DNA of 44,052 nt. Source: Oscillatoriales cyanobacterium M59_W2019_021. Lineage in GTDB: Bacteria; Cyanobacteriota; Cyanobacteriia; Cyanobacteriales; Geitlerinemataceae. Both the position numbers and the translations under genes were made by a program. Positions 25,722 through 33,951 of this stretch are shown here, piece by piece. Under the pieces are notes generated by a model that made no database searches, was not told the DNA's origin, and saw only the letters and a list, made by a program, of their open reading frames with translations. Location: positions 1-44,052 of the forward strand of contig DVED01000117.1 of the NCBI GenBank assembly GCA_015295945.1, given 5' to 3'. Position 1 is the first letter of the stretch. Each line of letters opens with the position of its first letter.

Positions 25722-26897
25722 CTATTGGGGAAAGGGTCGATAAGGAACTCGGAAGCCGAAATCAGCTAAGGACTTCTTAAAGCTGTTGAGAATCGTGCCT
25801 GTTTGCAGTTGGGATCGCGCGGTGATGCCGATCGTATATGCTTTTTGACCGATAATTCCTAAAGGTTCGATGTCGGCATTGGAAAATGGAATAACACTAC
25901 CATCCTCCTTCACGCATAAGTAACAAATCGAATCGGGAGCGGTAATCATTGCCGTCGTGGTTTGAGGATTCCAGACCAGCAAATTTTCGTTCTGGACGTA
26001 AATCCAAACTTCGTCGTTATTTTCGTTCCGTAAAGTAACGGTGCTGAAGTCAAATCCCCCTTGGGTTTTAGTTTCTGGCGTTTGCATGATGCCCGAAAAT
26101 ACGATATCTGCGGCTAAACCCGATGCGGAGAGCATTTGTAGAATGGCATTGATGGTTTCTTCTGCGGGTTTCCCCGCACTCGAGGTGAGAATTGCCCCCA
26201 CATTCTCGGCTAATTGCAGGGTATCGCGAATCGGAACCGCTTGATCGAGTAGAGCCTTATCCATCACCCACATTGCCAACCCCGCTTCTTCGCCAAAAAC
26301 GGCTAAAACAGGTCGAGCAAAGGCTTCTACTTCGGCAGCCGTACTGACAAAAATCGAGGTTCCAAAGTCAGCACTTTTGGCAAGAATCGCCGGATTTGAC
26401 GGCACATCCGCCACGGAAAACGTCGTCATGGTCAGCGAAGGCACGGCACGACCCGCACCGTCGGCATCAATCACCGGAATGCCTTTCTGAGCGGCGACGA
26501 GAATCGGAACGATGGAGTTGAGTCCGCCGACTTCAACGGGGATGACATGACCGATGTTATTATCAAACTGCTCGTTTAACTTGTCAAACGCGGCGATCGC
26601 TGGGTCTATACTATCGAATTTGAGCATTGCATCGGGCGATCCCATAAAAGCAACCATTGCTGTCAAGCCATCTGTATCGCTGACTTCATCGACTGTTTGG
26701 ACAATGGCGGTATTCCCGTCCCCCAGAGATTTCTCGATCAGGGATTCGACAGCTGTAGACAGACCGAGCAGTCCGTGGGTCGTACTGAGCGGTCCAACGA
26801 GGTTTTGTCCCGTTTTAAAGGGACCGCCGCCCCCACTTCCTAAGAAAGTCGCTCCGTAACAAATGTTCAGAATTTGCTCTTTGTTCAGTTCTCTCAT
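25722..26897 (-). CDS. DUF917 family protein (S-methyl-thiohydantoin desulfurase-like fold)
   Basis: The 391-residue protein starts MRELNKEQILNICYGATFLGSGGGG, the characteristic DUF917 N-terminus with its Gly-rich turn. It continues with family blocks such as VIPVEVGGLNSIVPILVAA, GIPVIDADGAGRAVPSL and PDSICYLCVKEDGSVIPFSNAD. Members often sit beside hydantoinase or creatininase-type genes and some act on thiohydantoins. Here no such partner is present: both neighbours are surface exoproteins. No signal peptide is seen, so it is cytoplasmic. Substrate unknown. A hairpin (26971-26991, GACTCGT/ACGAGTC) lies in its leader. The ATG at 26897 is a clean start. Confidence 0.88.
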   Translation of the reverse strand: MRELNKEQILNICYGATFLGSGGGGPFKTGQNLVGPLSTTHGLLGLSTAVESLIEKSLGDGNTAIVQTVDEVSDTDGLTAMVAFMGSPDAMLKFDSIDPAIAAFDKLNEQFDNNIGHVIPVEVGGLNSIVPILVAAQKGIPVIDADGAGRAVPSLTMTTFSVADVPSNPAILAKSADFGTSIFVSTAAEVEAFARPVLAVFGEEAGLAMWVMDKALLDQAVPIRDTLQLAENVGAILTSSAGKPAEETINAILQMLSASGLAADIVFSGIMQTPETKTQGGFDFSTVTLRNENNDEVWIYVQNENLLVWNPQTTTAMITAPDSICYLCVKEDGSVIPFSNADIEPLGIIGQKAYTIGITARSQLQTGTILNSFKKSLADFGFRVPYRPFPQ

Positions 26898-27191
26898 TTC
26901 ATTTTTCTCAGCTTGACGGATTTCTGTATTGCAGAAACACCCTGCCAGAAGCCATTTTTGGGTGATAGAAGACTCGTATTCAAAACGAGTCAGCCTGCCC
27001 CACGAATGTGGAAAATTATGCGGATTTTAACTCTGGATTGTGAAGGGATCTAAATGATTTTTCGATTCCTAAGTTCGGTTAGGCGTCGATTGCGGTTACC
27101 CGGATTGTCAGTATTGGCAACAAACGGACAATGAATGAATTTTAGTATAGACGATCTCCAGCGTTCCGGGACGATCGCCCTCGACATGATG

Positions 27192-29453
27192 CTAAAACGT
27201 ACCGCACGGGGGAATCTTTGCCTCCAGGTAGCGAGATCGATCGCCACGGGCTACCAATTCTACCACGCCATCCTCGCGCACTCTCCACCCCGTTGCCTCG
27301 ACCAATTCTCGCCTCGGTTCGATACTCGAAGGTGCAAAACTCGAAACCGATTCGGCTTCTTCTTCGGGAAACTCTATCAAATTGCGCAAATCTTCCCAGA
27401 CGGTCTCGTGTTGGAGGATCTCGGTCGGAGTGGCTGCCAAACCCCCGCGTCCGGTAATCACAAAAGAATTGTCCTCCGCCGCGCCACAACTGGAGACAAT
27501 TCTGTCAGTTGGATCGGTCACTTCGCTGGTTAATTCGATTAAACCCGAAGCCGGATCGACGGCGGGGTTATTAATTTCGACAATGCCATCGACACCCAAC
27601 TGAGAACTTGCCGTAATCACACTATTGGGGGCAATAAAAATCCCTTGGGTGTTGATTTGAATGTTGCCACCCAATCCCTTAAACGCATTGGCAGTAATTC
27701 GACTGTTTTCTAATAATGCCAAAGTTGACGTTGCCAGCGTCAGGTTGCCACCGTTCCCCGTTCCCCCCGATTCCGCCGCAATTTCGCTGCCTCCGCGCAA
27801 GACCACACTTTCCGCTTGCAAATCGACATTTCCACCAATTCCCGATGCCGTAGAAGCCGCCAGTTTGCCCTCATGTTCCAGGAGGATTCGCCCCGCTTCG
27901 ACGCGAATATTGCCCGCATTTCCCGGTCCGTCGTTGGCAACGGTGACATCGCCACCTTCAGCAATTCGCAAGAACGGCGTCGAGAGGAACAAGTTGCCCG
28001 AATCGCGGTTGACCGAGGGATCGTTTAACAAGTCTTCCGATAAATTATCGCTAATCGACGTATCGGCTAAAATGCGGCTGGGCGTGCCTTCTGGGTCTGT
28101 ACCCACCACTTCGATCGATCGGGTAGCATTGACGGTTACTTCCCCCGCCGGTCCCGTGCCAAAGGTGGCACTTTGTACCGTTGCCCCATCTCGAATCGAC
28201 AGTCGCCCGGTATTGACGGTGACGTTGCCCCCTTTGCCACTGCTAAAGGTGCTGGCAAGCAAACTACTCGCCCGCCGGGTGGTGGGGGAGTTGCCGATCA
28301 GTTCCACCGCTTCAGCAGCATTGACGGTAATATTGCCTGCATTGCCCGTACCGAAACTGGGGGCGGAGATTAACGCACCCTCTTGGAGGCGCAATCGGGC
28401 GGCAGTAATGGTGACGTCGCTGCCATTGCCCGCACCTAAAGTGCCGACGATGACGATGCTTTCGTTGGCGTCGAAGGGGTTGCTGCCTTGCAGTTCGACG
28501 GATTCGGAAGCCGAAATTGCCACAGCCCCCGAACTCCCTTCGGATAAGGCTCGGGCAAAGAGGATCGAGCCGTTATCGAGCAGGATATTTCGTCCTTGTA
28601 GTTGCATCGCTCCCCCAGCCGGACCTCCGGTATCCAACCCCGAAGCGGCAGATAGGGAGATATCTCGAAGGTCGCGAGTCGTTCCCGGATCGATCGTCCA
28701 ACCGTTGGGAGTGGGGTTTAACCGGGCAATGCCATCGCCGAAACTGGCGAGTTCGACCCGTCCGCCGATCGATCGCAGCGTCCCGCCTACCAGTTCCAGA
28801 TTGCCCCCAACTAACGCTAGGGTGCGACCGGGTGGCACGGTTAAGCCTTCTCCGCTAATTCCTCCGGTGGCAAAGGTAATCTCGCGATCGAAAAATTGCA
28901 GGTTCCCCGTTCCCCGCACTTGAATCGTGCCGGGTTGAGACCCCAGTTGCAAACCGATGGGAACGCTAATTGTTAGTAGGGGCGGACGATCCTCTACTTT
29001 GGCACTGAAAATGCTACCATCCTCAAACACGAGGCTGTCGGCGGTACTCCCCAAAAACGACCCGCCGATATCCAACCGGGCGTTTTCTCCGAAGACGATG
29101 CCGTTGGGGTTGACGAGAATTAGGTTTGCCGTGCTATTGACGCGAATTAACCCGTCGATGCTGGAAATTTGCCCCCCGGTGATGCGGGTGATGACGTTCT
29201 CGACGCTGAGGGCATTGTCGAACCATGCCGTTTCTCCCATGCGAACGTTAAAGCGATCGAAGCTGTGAAACAGATTGCCCCCCGCTTGGGTTCCTCCGGT
29301 AATCTGCTGGAGTTCGCCCTTGGGACGAACGATCGAGTTGTTCGGTAATGTCCCGTCGGGAACGATTTGAGCGTTGGCAATTGTCGGCATCGCGAGTATG
29401 CCCGAGATTAGCCCGAAAGTCCATCTTTTCCCAAGTCTTTGGTGATCGCACAT
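27192..29453 (-). CDS. Two-partner-secretion exoprotein (TpsA), paralogue of the one at 23156
   Basis: The 753-residue protein (ATG 29453; GTG two codons upstream possible) has a signal peptide ending PTIANAQIV. The TPS domain follows (LPNNSIVRPKGELQQITGG, NLFHSFDRFNVRMGETAWF, LILVNPNGIVFGENARLD, GGSFLGSTADSL), then beta-helix GNAGNITVNA repeats and the same C-terminal tail with one Cys (IVSSCGAAEDNSFVITGRGG), TVWEDLRN and ELVEATGWRVREDGVVELVA. It is shorter than the 23156 copy by about 70 residues, within the repeats. The likeness over the whole length shows tandem duplication, with a DUF917 gene now between the copies. It is presumably a secreted adhesin. No TpsB transporter is in the window. 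Confidence 0.92.
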   Translation of the reverse strand: MCDHQRLGKRWTFGLISGILAMPTIANAQIVPDGTLPNNSIVRPKGELQQITGGTQAGGNLFHSFDRFNVRMGETAWFDNALSVENVITRITGGQISSIDGLIRVNSTANLILVNPNGIVFGENARLDIGGSFLGSTADSLVFEDGSIFSAKVEDRPPLLTISVPIGLQLGSQPGTIQVRGTGNLQFFDREITFATGGISGEGLTVPPGRTLALVGGNLELVGGTLRSIGGRVELASFGDGIARLNPTPNGWTIDPGTTRDLRDISLSAASGLDTGGPAGGAMQLQGRNILLDNGSILFARALSEGSSGAVAISASESVELQGSNPFDANESIVIVGTLGAGNGSDVTITAARLRLQEGALISAPSFGTGNAGNITVNAAEAVELIGNSPTTRRASSLLASTFSSGKGGNVTVNTGRLSIRDGATVQSATFGTGPAGEVTVNATRSIEVVGTDPEGTPSRILADTSISDNLSEDLLNDPSVNRDSGNLFLSTPFLRIAEGGDVTVANDGPGNAGNIRVEAGRILLEHEGKLAASTASGIGGNVDLQAESVVLRGGSEIAAESGGTGNGGNLTLATSTLALLENSRITANAFKGLGGNIQINTQGIFIAPNSVITASSQLGVDGIVEINNPAVDPASGLIELTSEVTDPTDRIVSSCGAAEDNSFVITGRGGLAATPTEILQHETVWEDLRNLIEFPEEEAESVSSFAPSSIEPRRELVEATGWRVREDGVVELVARGDRSRYLEAKIPPCGTF

Positions 29454-29583
29454 CGTCACATCTAGCGTGGAGAATTGATTTCATTATCCTACTACTGCTT
29501 TCCCATCTGCGTCGTCGATCGGTCGATCGTGGGTAAAACACAAGGAAAACGAGATTTATTCCTTCTGCCTTTCTTAATAAACG

Positions 29584-30438
29584 TCACGAAAAAACAACAG
29601 TTCGATTTCCGTAAACCAATACCCGATGCTGTAAGTGCAAGCGCACCGCCCTGGCGAGGACGACTCGTTCTAAATCTTTGCCTTTGCGAATTAAATCCTC
29701 AACCGTGTCTCGGTGACTGACCCGCACCACATCCTGTTCGATAATCGGACCTTCGTCGAGATCGACGGTGGCGTAGTGGGCGGTAGCACCGATGATTTTC
29801 ACGCCGCGATCAAAGGCGCGATGGTAGGGATTGGCGCCGGGAAATGCCGGAAGAAACGAGTGGTGAATATTGATGATTTTGGGAAAGCGATCGATAAATT
29901 CGGGGCTGAGAATTTGCATATATTTTGCTAGAACGACCAAGTCAATTTTGTATTCCTGAAGGAGTTCTAATTGTCGGGCTTCGGCTTCGGCTTTGGTGGC
30001 TTTGGAAATCGGGACGTGGTGGTAGTCGATGCCAAATTGTTCGGCAATGCCGCGCAAGTTTTCGTGGTTGCTGAGAATTAGGGGAATTTCCGCCGGGAGT
30101 TCTTGGGCGTGTTGCCGCCAAATTAAATCTAGCAAGCAGTGATCTTGCTTGGTCACCCACAAGGCAATTCGGGGAATTTCGTCGGAAAAGTGCAGTTCCC
30201 ACTGAGCATTGAGGGGGGCGGCGATCGCCTCGAAAGCAGGGGCGATAATGTCGCGAGGCAAGTTGAACCCCTCCAGTTGCCACTCGATGCGGCTGAGAAA
30301 CAACCCTTGGGCAAAGTCGGTATGCTGGTCGGCGTGGACGATGTTACCGCCGTTGGAGTAAATGAAGTTGGCGATTTTGGCGACGAGTCCTTGTCGATCG
30401 GGACAGGAAATTAGGAGGGTGGCGGTGGGACTAATCAT
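29584..30438 (-). CDS. purU: Formyltetrahydrofolate deformylase PurU
   Basis: PurU hydrolyses 10-formyl-tetrahydrofolate to formate and tetrahydrofolate, balancing one-carbon pools and supplying formate for purine synthesis. The 284-residue protein has the expected N-terminal ACT domain (about 5-85; LLISCPDRQGLVAKIANFIY) and a C-terminal formyltransferase-like domain (about 90-284). The catalytic signature is IINIHHSFLPAFPGANPY, with GATAHYATVDLDEGPIIEQD after it. Length matches the family. ATG at 30438 starts just before the ACT domain. It reads away from crtH, with a repeat-filled 381-bp spacer between. Confidence 0.96.
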   Translation of the reverse strand: MISPTATLLISCPDRQGLVAKIANFIYSNGGNIVHADQHTDFAQGLFLSRIEWQLEGFNLPRDIIAPAFEAIAAPLNAQWELHFSDEIPRIALWVTKQDHCLLDLIWRQHAQELPAEIPLILSNHENLRGIAEQFGIDYHHVPISKATKAEAEARQLELLQEYKIDLVVLAKYMQILSPEFIDRFPKIINIHHSFLPAFPGANPYHRAFDRGVKIIGATAHYATVDLDEGPIIEQDVVRVSHRDTVEDLIRKGKDLERVVLARAVRLHLQHRVLVYGNRTVVFS

Positions 30439-30443
30439 ATTTT

Positions 30444-30498
30444 GAGGAGTTGCAGGAGTTCAGGAGTAAGTGCTTCGCACTCTTCTCGCCTACAGGAG
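30444..30498. repeat. dispersed repeat, second copy of the 16218-16277 element
   Basis: AGGAGTT units, GTGCTTCGCAC and GCCTACAGGA appear in the same order as at 16218-16277. It lies just upstream of purU, in the 381-bp purU-crtH spacer. The rest of that spacer holds GATGAGGGG / CCCCAAAC repeats and the crtH promoter. Confidence 0.7.
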
Positions 30499-30621
30499 AA
30501 TAGAAAGCAGGGGGAGAAGAGGGTGAGGAGATGAAGGGGTGAGGGGATGAGGGGAAGTTAACGAACAACCAACCCCAAACCCCAAACTCCTAACCCCAAT
30601 TGAAAACTATTTTTATCAGTG

Positions 30622-30650
30622 TTGACATTTACTTTCAACAAGTATATAGT
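30622..30650 (+). promoter_or_regulatory. strong candidate promoter for crtH (TTGACA-N17-TATAGT)
   Basis: TTGACA at 30622-30627 is spaced exactly 17 nt from TATAGT at 30645-30650. This is near-perfect housekeeping-sigma consensus and the best promoter match noticed in the window. Initiation would fall near 30657, giving a leader of about 160 nt before the crtH ATG at 30820. Confidence 0.7.
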
Positions 30651-30654
30651 GAAT

Positions 30655-30694
30655 TGCAGTGTTCTCCTCTCAATAATATGCAGTGTTCTCCTCT
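30655..30694 (+). repeat. 16-bp direct repeat at the predicted crtH transcription start
   Basis: TGCAGTGTTCTCCTCT occurs at 30655-30670 and again, identically, at 30679-30694, a 24-bp period. The first copy covers the predicted start point, as an operator would. Regulation is inferred only from position. Confidence 0.65.
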
Positions 30695-30819
30695 ACAGTT
30701 CTGGAGGGCGTGCAAGCGGGGTCGGTCTCGAGCAGACAGGCTCCGTATTTTCTTTAGACGCGACACCAGTTACAGTAAGGAACGGTAGTGTTTCGATCCG
30801 TTTTCATCCTCAGCTTCTC

Positions 30820-32358
30820 ATGACTCCAACTTCTCCCCTTTCTGCCGCTTCATCGCTTACTCCGTCTACAGTCTACGATGCGATCGTCATCGGATCTGGT
30901 ATTGGCGGATTGGTAACCGCCACCCAACTCGCCAGCAAAGGGGCAAAGGTGTTGGTGTTGGAAAGCTACGTGATTCCCGGTGGTAGTGCGGGCTATTTCG
31001 ATCGAGCGGGCTATCATTTCGATGTCGGGGCGTCTATGATTTTCGGGTTCGGGGATAAAGGGACGACCAACCTCCTCACCCGTGCCTTGGAAGCGGTCAA
31101 CGTTCGGTTGGAGACCATTCCCGATCCGGTGCAGATTCACTATCATTTGCCCGACAATCTGGAAGTGCAAGTTCACCGCAGTTATGAGAATTTCTTGCAA
31201 GAACTGGGCGATCGCTTTCCCCACGAACGAGACGGCATCCACAAATTCTACGATGAATGCTGGCAGGTGTTTAATTGCCTGAATGCCATGGAGTTGCTGT
31301 CGTTGGAGGAACCTCGCTACTTAATGCGGGTCTTTTTTCAGCATCCCCTTGCCTGTTTGGGATTGGTAAAATACCTGCCCCTCAATGCTGGAGATATCGC
31401 CCGAAAATACATTAAAGATCCCGAACTGCTGAAATTTATCGATATCGAATGTTACTGTTGGTCGGTGGTTCCGGCAGATTTAACCCCCATGATTAACGCC
31501 GGGATGGTGTTTAGCGATCGCCACTACGGCGGCATCAACTACCCTAAAGGTGGCGTCGGAAAAATTGCCCAGAAATTAGTGGAAGGATTGGAAAATGCAG
31601 GCAGCGAAATTCGCTATAAAGCCCGAGTTCGCGAAATTATCTTAGAAAACGGACGCGCGGTTGGAGTTAAATTAATCTCGGGGGAAGAATATCGCGCCAA
31701 ACGAATTGTTTCCAATTTAACGCGCTGGGATACTTTCGAGAAATTGCTGCCATCGGACAAAATGCCGCCTGCGGAACGGCGATGGCAGCAACGCTACCAA
31801 AAATCCCCCAGTTTCCTCAGCTTGCATTTAGGCGTCGAAGCGTCGGTTTTGCCGCCGGAGACGGCTTGCCACCATATAATTTTAGACAATTGGGAAAAGA
31901 TGGAAGAAGCAGGAGGAACCATTTTCGTCTCGATTCCCACCCTTCTCGACCCCGATTTAGCCCCCGAAGGTTATCACATTATCCATACATTTACCCCCCA
32001 TCTTATCGACGAGTGGAAAACACTGTCGCCCCCAGAATACGAAGAGAAAAAGGAAGAGGCGGCGTGGAAAATTATCGATCGCCTCGAAACCATTTTCCCC
32101 GGTTTAGATGCGGGATTGGATTATATGGAGGTGGGAACGCCGCGCACCCACCGCCGCTTTTTGGGACGCCAAGATGGCACTTATGGACCGATTCCCCAAC
32201 GGAAGTTAATGGGGTTATTGGGAATGCCCTTTAATCGGACGGCTATTCCGGGATTGTATTGCGTGGGCGACAGTACGTTTCCCGGACAGGGACTCAATGC
32301 TGTAGCGTTTTCCGGGTTTGCTTGCGCCCATCGGATTGCGGTGGATTTGGGGTTGTAG
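30820..32358 (+). CDS. crtH: Carotenoid (prolycopene) isomerase CrtH/CRTISO
   Basis: CrtH isomerises poly-cis lycopene to the all-trans form in carotenoid synthesis, an FAD-dependent step at the thylakoid or cytoplasmic membrane. The 512-residue protein starts with a dinucleotide-binding motif ([19 protein letters not shown], near residues 25-45), followed by [20 protein letters not shown]. It ends in the second FAD-contact region [23 protein letters not shown], all typical of the CrtISO branch. The frame is open further up to 30619, but those codons run through the promoter and direct repeats. The ATG at 30820 lies about 20 residues before the FAD motif, as in relatives. CruA/CrtO-type enzymes are related, but the motifs fit CrtISO better. 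Confidence 0.93.
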   Translation: MTPTSPLSAASSLTPSTVYDAIVIGSGIGGLVTATQLASKGAKVLVLESYVIPGGSAGYFDRAGYHFDVGASMIFGFGDKGTTNLLTRALEAVNVRLETIPDPVQIHYHLPDNLEVQVHRSYENFLQELGDRFPHERDGIHKFYDECWQVFNCLNAMELLSLEEPRYLMRVFFQHPLACLGLVKYLPLNAGDIARKYIKDPELLKFIDIECYCWSVVPADLTPMINAGMVFSDRHYGGINYPKGGVGKIAQKLVEGLENAGSEIRYKARVREIILENGRAVGVKLISGEEYRAKRIVSNLTRWDTFEKLLPSDKMPPAERRWQQRYQKSPSFLSLHLGVEASVLPPETACHHIILDNWEKMEEAGGTIFVSIPTLLDPDLAPEGYHIIHTFTPHLIDEWKTLSPPEYEEKKEEAAWKIIDRLETIFPGLDAGLDYMEVGTPRTHRRFLGRQDGTYGPIPQRKLMGLLGMPFNRTAIPGLYCVGDSTFPGQGLNAVAFSGFACAHRIAVDLGL

Positions 32359-32366
32359 GAATAGGA

Positions 32367-32398
32367 AATGGTGCGTTTCGTTCCTCAACACACCCTAC
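32367..32398. repeat. dispersed 32-bp repeat, second copy
   Basis: Same unit as 22530-22561 with a single base change. It lies in the 43-bp gap between crtH and the convergent methyltransferase gene, where a bidirectional 3'-end hairpin would be useful. Confidence 0.7.
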
Positions 32399-32401
32399 CA
32401 A

Positions 32402-33352
32402 CTAACCCTTTTTTTTAGCAATAATCGTCCGGTGGCGGGGGTCGCTGGCGACGGTGGTGAGATACTCGAAACCCACGTCCCTTAGCGTTGCCTCGACATC
32501 GAAGGTGTAGTAATCGTCACTCCACGGTTCCGTACTTTTCATCAGGACGAATAACGCTGGGGATAAGTTTTGAATGACGGGGGATTTGGGGTTGTTGTCC
32601 ACAATGGCGAGGCAACCGCCGGGACGCAGAATTCGCAGCACTTCTCGGAAAATGTTGCGGCTGGCGTCGCGGGGGAGTTCGTGGAGGAGGAATTGCAGCG
32701 TCACCAAATCGAAGGAATCCGAGGCAAATCCGGTGTCTTCCGCTTGTGCGTGTCGCCATTCGGCGATTTCCCCTCGGGTATCTCGCGTTTTGGCAACCGA
32801 TAGCATATACGGCGATAAGTCCAAACCCACAGTTCGAGGGGGGGTTTCCTGGCGTTGGCTGTAGAAGCGGTGGAGGGGAAAGGTGGAGAGTCCGACGGAA
32901 CAGCCGATGTCGAGGATGTCGCCAACGGGTGGGGGTGCGTATTGGACGAGAACTTGATGAAAACTCGATCGCAATCGGTCTTGTGCGGCTTCCCAGGTGA
33001 GGCTTTCTTTGGGCCAAACCCGCAGTGCCATGGCTTGGGTGGCGGGTTCGGCTTCAAAGGCGGCTTGCCAGCAGAGGTTGCCGTTGGTGTAGGCGTGGAA
33101 GGGGACTTGGTAGTAGTCGGGATAGGTGATGTGGGGATTGGCGATGTTGTCGAATAGGGTTTTGGCGTTGGAGGCTTCGAGTTCTTTGTAGGTTTGTCGC
33201 CAGGGAATGCCGTTTTTTTCTGCCGTTTTCACCAGCACTTGTCTGGCTTGCTGTTTCATGACGGCATAAATGGGTTTGGTGTGGATTAAGACGTTGACAA
33301 CGCGGGATAGGAAGTCTTCGCCGGCCCAGTCGGGTTTGATTTTATCGTTCAT
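32402..33352 (-). CDS. Class I SAM-dependent methyltransferase
   Basis: The 316-residue protein has a long N-terminal helical extension (1-130). A Rossmann-type methyltransferase core follows: motif I DILDIGCSVGLST (about 145-157), the acidic loop VGLDLSPYML, motif III-like FDLVTLQFLLHEL and the post-motif LRILRPGGCLAIVDN. Substrate cannot be told; similar cyanobacterial proteins are annotated only as class I methyltransferases. The DNNPKSP step and the LHELP block resemble small-molecule (methylase_11-type) enzymes rather than nucleic-acid ones. It converges on crtH, and a carotenoid or quinone link is possible but unproven. ATG at 33352 is a good start. Confidence 0.88.
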   Translation of the reverse strand: MNDKIKPDWAGEDFLSRVVNVLIHTKPIYAVMKQQARQVLVKTAEKNGIPWRQTYKELEASNAKTLFDNIANPHITYPDYYQVPFHAYTNGNLCWQAAFEAEPATQAMALRVWPKESLTWEAAQDRLRSSFHQVLVQYAPPPVGDILDIGCSVGLSTFPLHRFYSQRQETPPRTVGLDLSPYMLSVAKTRDTRGEIAEWRHAQAEDTGFASDSFDLVTLQFLLHELPRDASRNIFREVLRILRPGGCLAIVDNNPKSPVIQNLSPALFVLMKSTEPWSDDYYTFDVEATLRDVGFEYLTTVASDPRHRTIIAKKKG

Positions 33353-33382
33353 CTAGCTACCTGAATTTTGCCCTTTTTTAGC

Positions 33383-33442
33383 TTACCGGAGTTGGGCGAT
33401 CGCCGTTTCGCTGGCGTCGGTTTGAACAAAATTGTTAATCAT
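33383..33442 (-). pseudogene. truncated copy of the small conserved gene at 38876-39151
   Basis: Reading minus from ATG 33442 gives MINNFVQTDASETAIAQLR and then a stop at 33383. The intact gene at 39151 begins MKPKSFVRTDATETEIAPP. The shared FVxTDAxETxIA stretch, and the same position divergent from an HTH gene (33544 here, 39283 there), show this is a truncated second copy. It may be untranslated debris, or its upstream region may be kept as a regulatory part of the HTH gene. Confidence 0.65.
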
Positions 33443-33543
33443 CTCTCTGAATATAGGCTGATTGGATCGCATTTATTGTCGATCGGATGAGATCCACTTG
33501 GCACACATTTACGGTATCGCGCTCCTCTGACACGATTAGGAGC

Positions 33544-33795
33544 ATGGGAAGAGCAGGTCAAGCACTCAAACAAGTTCTCGAAATCTACGGCATTAGCCAG
33601 AATAAATTGGCGGTGACGCTAGGGGTCGAACGCGGGAGCGTCTATCGGTGGGTTCATGAAATTCGCGATCCGACGGCGGAAACGGTTGTTGAGATCTTGG
33701 AATCTCTACAACAACTGAACCCGGATGCGGCGCAAGAATTTATCCGGTTGTATCTGGGGAAAGTTGTGGAAGGTAGCGACACCGAGGATTCTTAA
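33544..33795 (+). CDS. Small XRE-type helix-turn-helix protein (copy 1 of 4)
   Basis: From ATG 33544 it is an 83-residue protein, nearly all HTH: MGRAGQALKQVLEIYGISQN, then LAVTLGVERGSVYRWVHEIR, RDPTAETVVEILESLQQLNP and an acidic tail. It is paralogous over its full length to the three genes at 39283, 39552 and 39819. An ATG at 33487 would add 19 residues, part of which (FT....SS.T...) is alignable with the region before copy 2, so either start is possible. The recognition helix region and the W-x-x-E-x-x-D-P motif are shared by all copies. It is a likely DNA-binding regulator. Divergent upstream is a truncated small gene; downstream are two Uma2 genes. Its tail (GKVVEGSDTEDS) is closest to copy 4. 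Confidence 0.87.
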   Translation: MGRAGQALKQVLEIYGISQNKLAVTLGVERGSVYRWVHEIRDPTAETVVEILESLQQLNPDAAQEFIRLYLGKVVEGSDTEDS

Positions 33796-33836
33796 CTGCG
33801 ATCGAAAAGATTTCATATAACCAAGCGGACTGTCCC

Positions 33837-33854
33837 AACCCACGGAGGTGGGTT
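33837..33854 (+). terminator. hairpin AACCCAC/GTGGGTT after HTH copy 1
   Basis: A 7-bp perfect stem with a GGAG loop lies 41 bp after the stop of HTH copy 1, without a strong T run. A second palindromic stretch (TGTGG...CCACA, about 33868-33887) follows. It may be the transcript end, or part of the palindromic repeat family seen at 34623 and 40085. Confidence 0.4.
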
Positions 33855-33951
33855 TCGATTCTGTAGATGTGGTTTGAACCGCCACACCTAAAATGTTGGC
33901 GATCGTCCTTAACTAAAATAGAGAGTATCGAATCCATCCCCCTTGGTTGCC

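Noticed and set aside
26971-26991. GACTCGT...ACGAGTC hairpin considered as part of a tRNA
   Set aside because: No acceptor, D or T arm can be drawn around it. It is only a hairpin in the DUF917 leader.
23622-28923. Long plus-strand open frames (366 and 420 codons) antisense to the two exoprotein genes
   Set aside because: They mirror the repetitive Gly/Asn/Val codons of the beta-helix repeats as Pro/Ser/Leu-rich shadows. The minus-strand products have signal peptides and known domains.
30619-30819. 67-codon N-terminal extension of CrtH from TTG 30619
   Set aside because: The extension would start upstream of the -35 box of the predicted promoter and translates the direct repeats. The family start fits ATG 30820.
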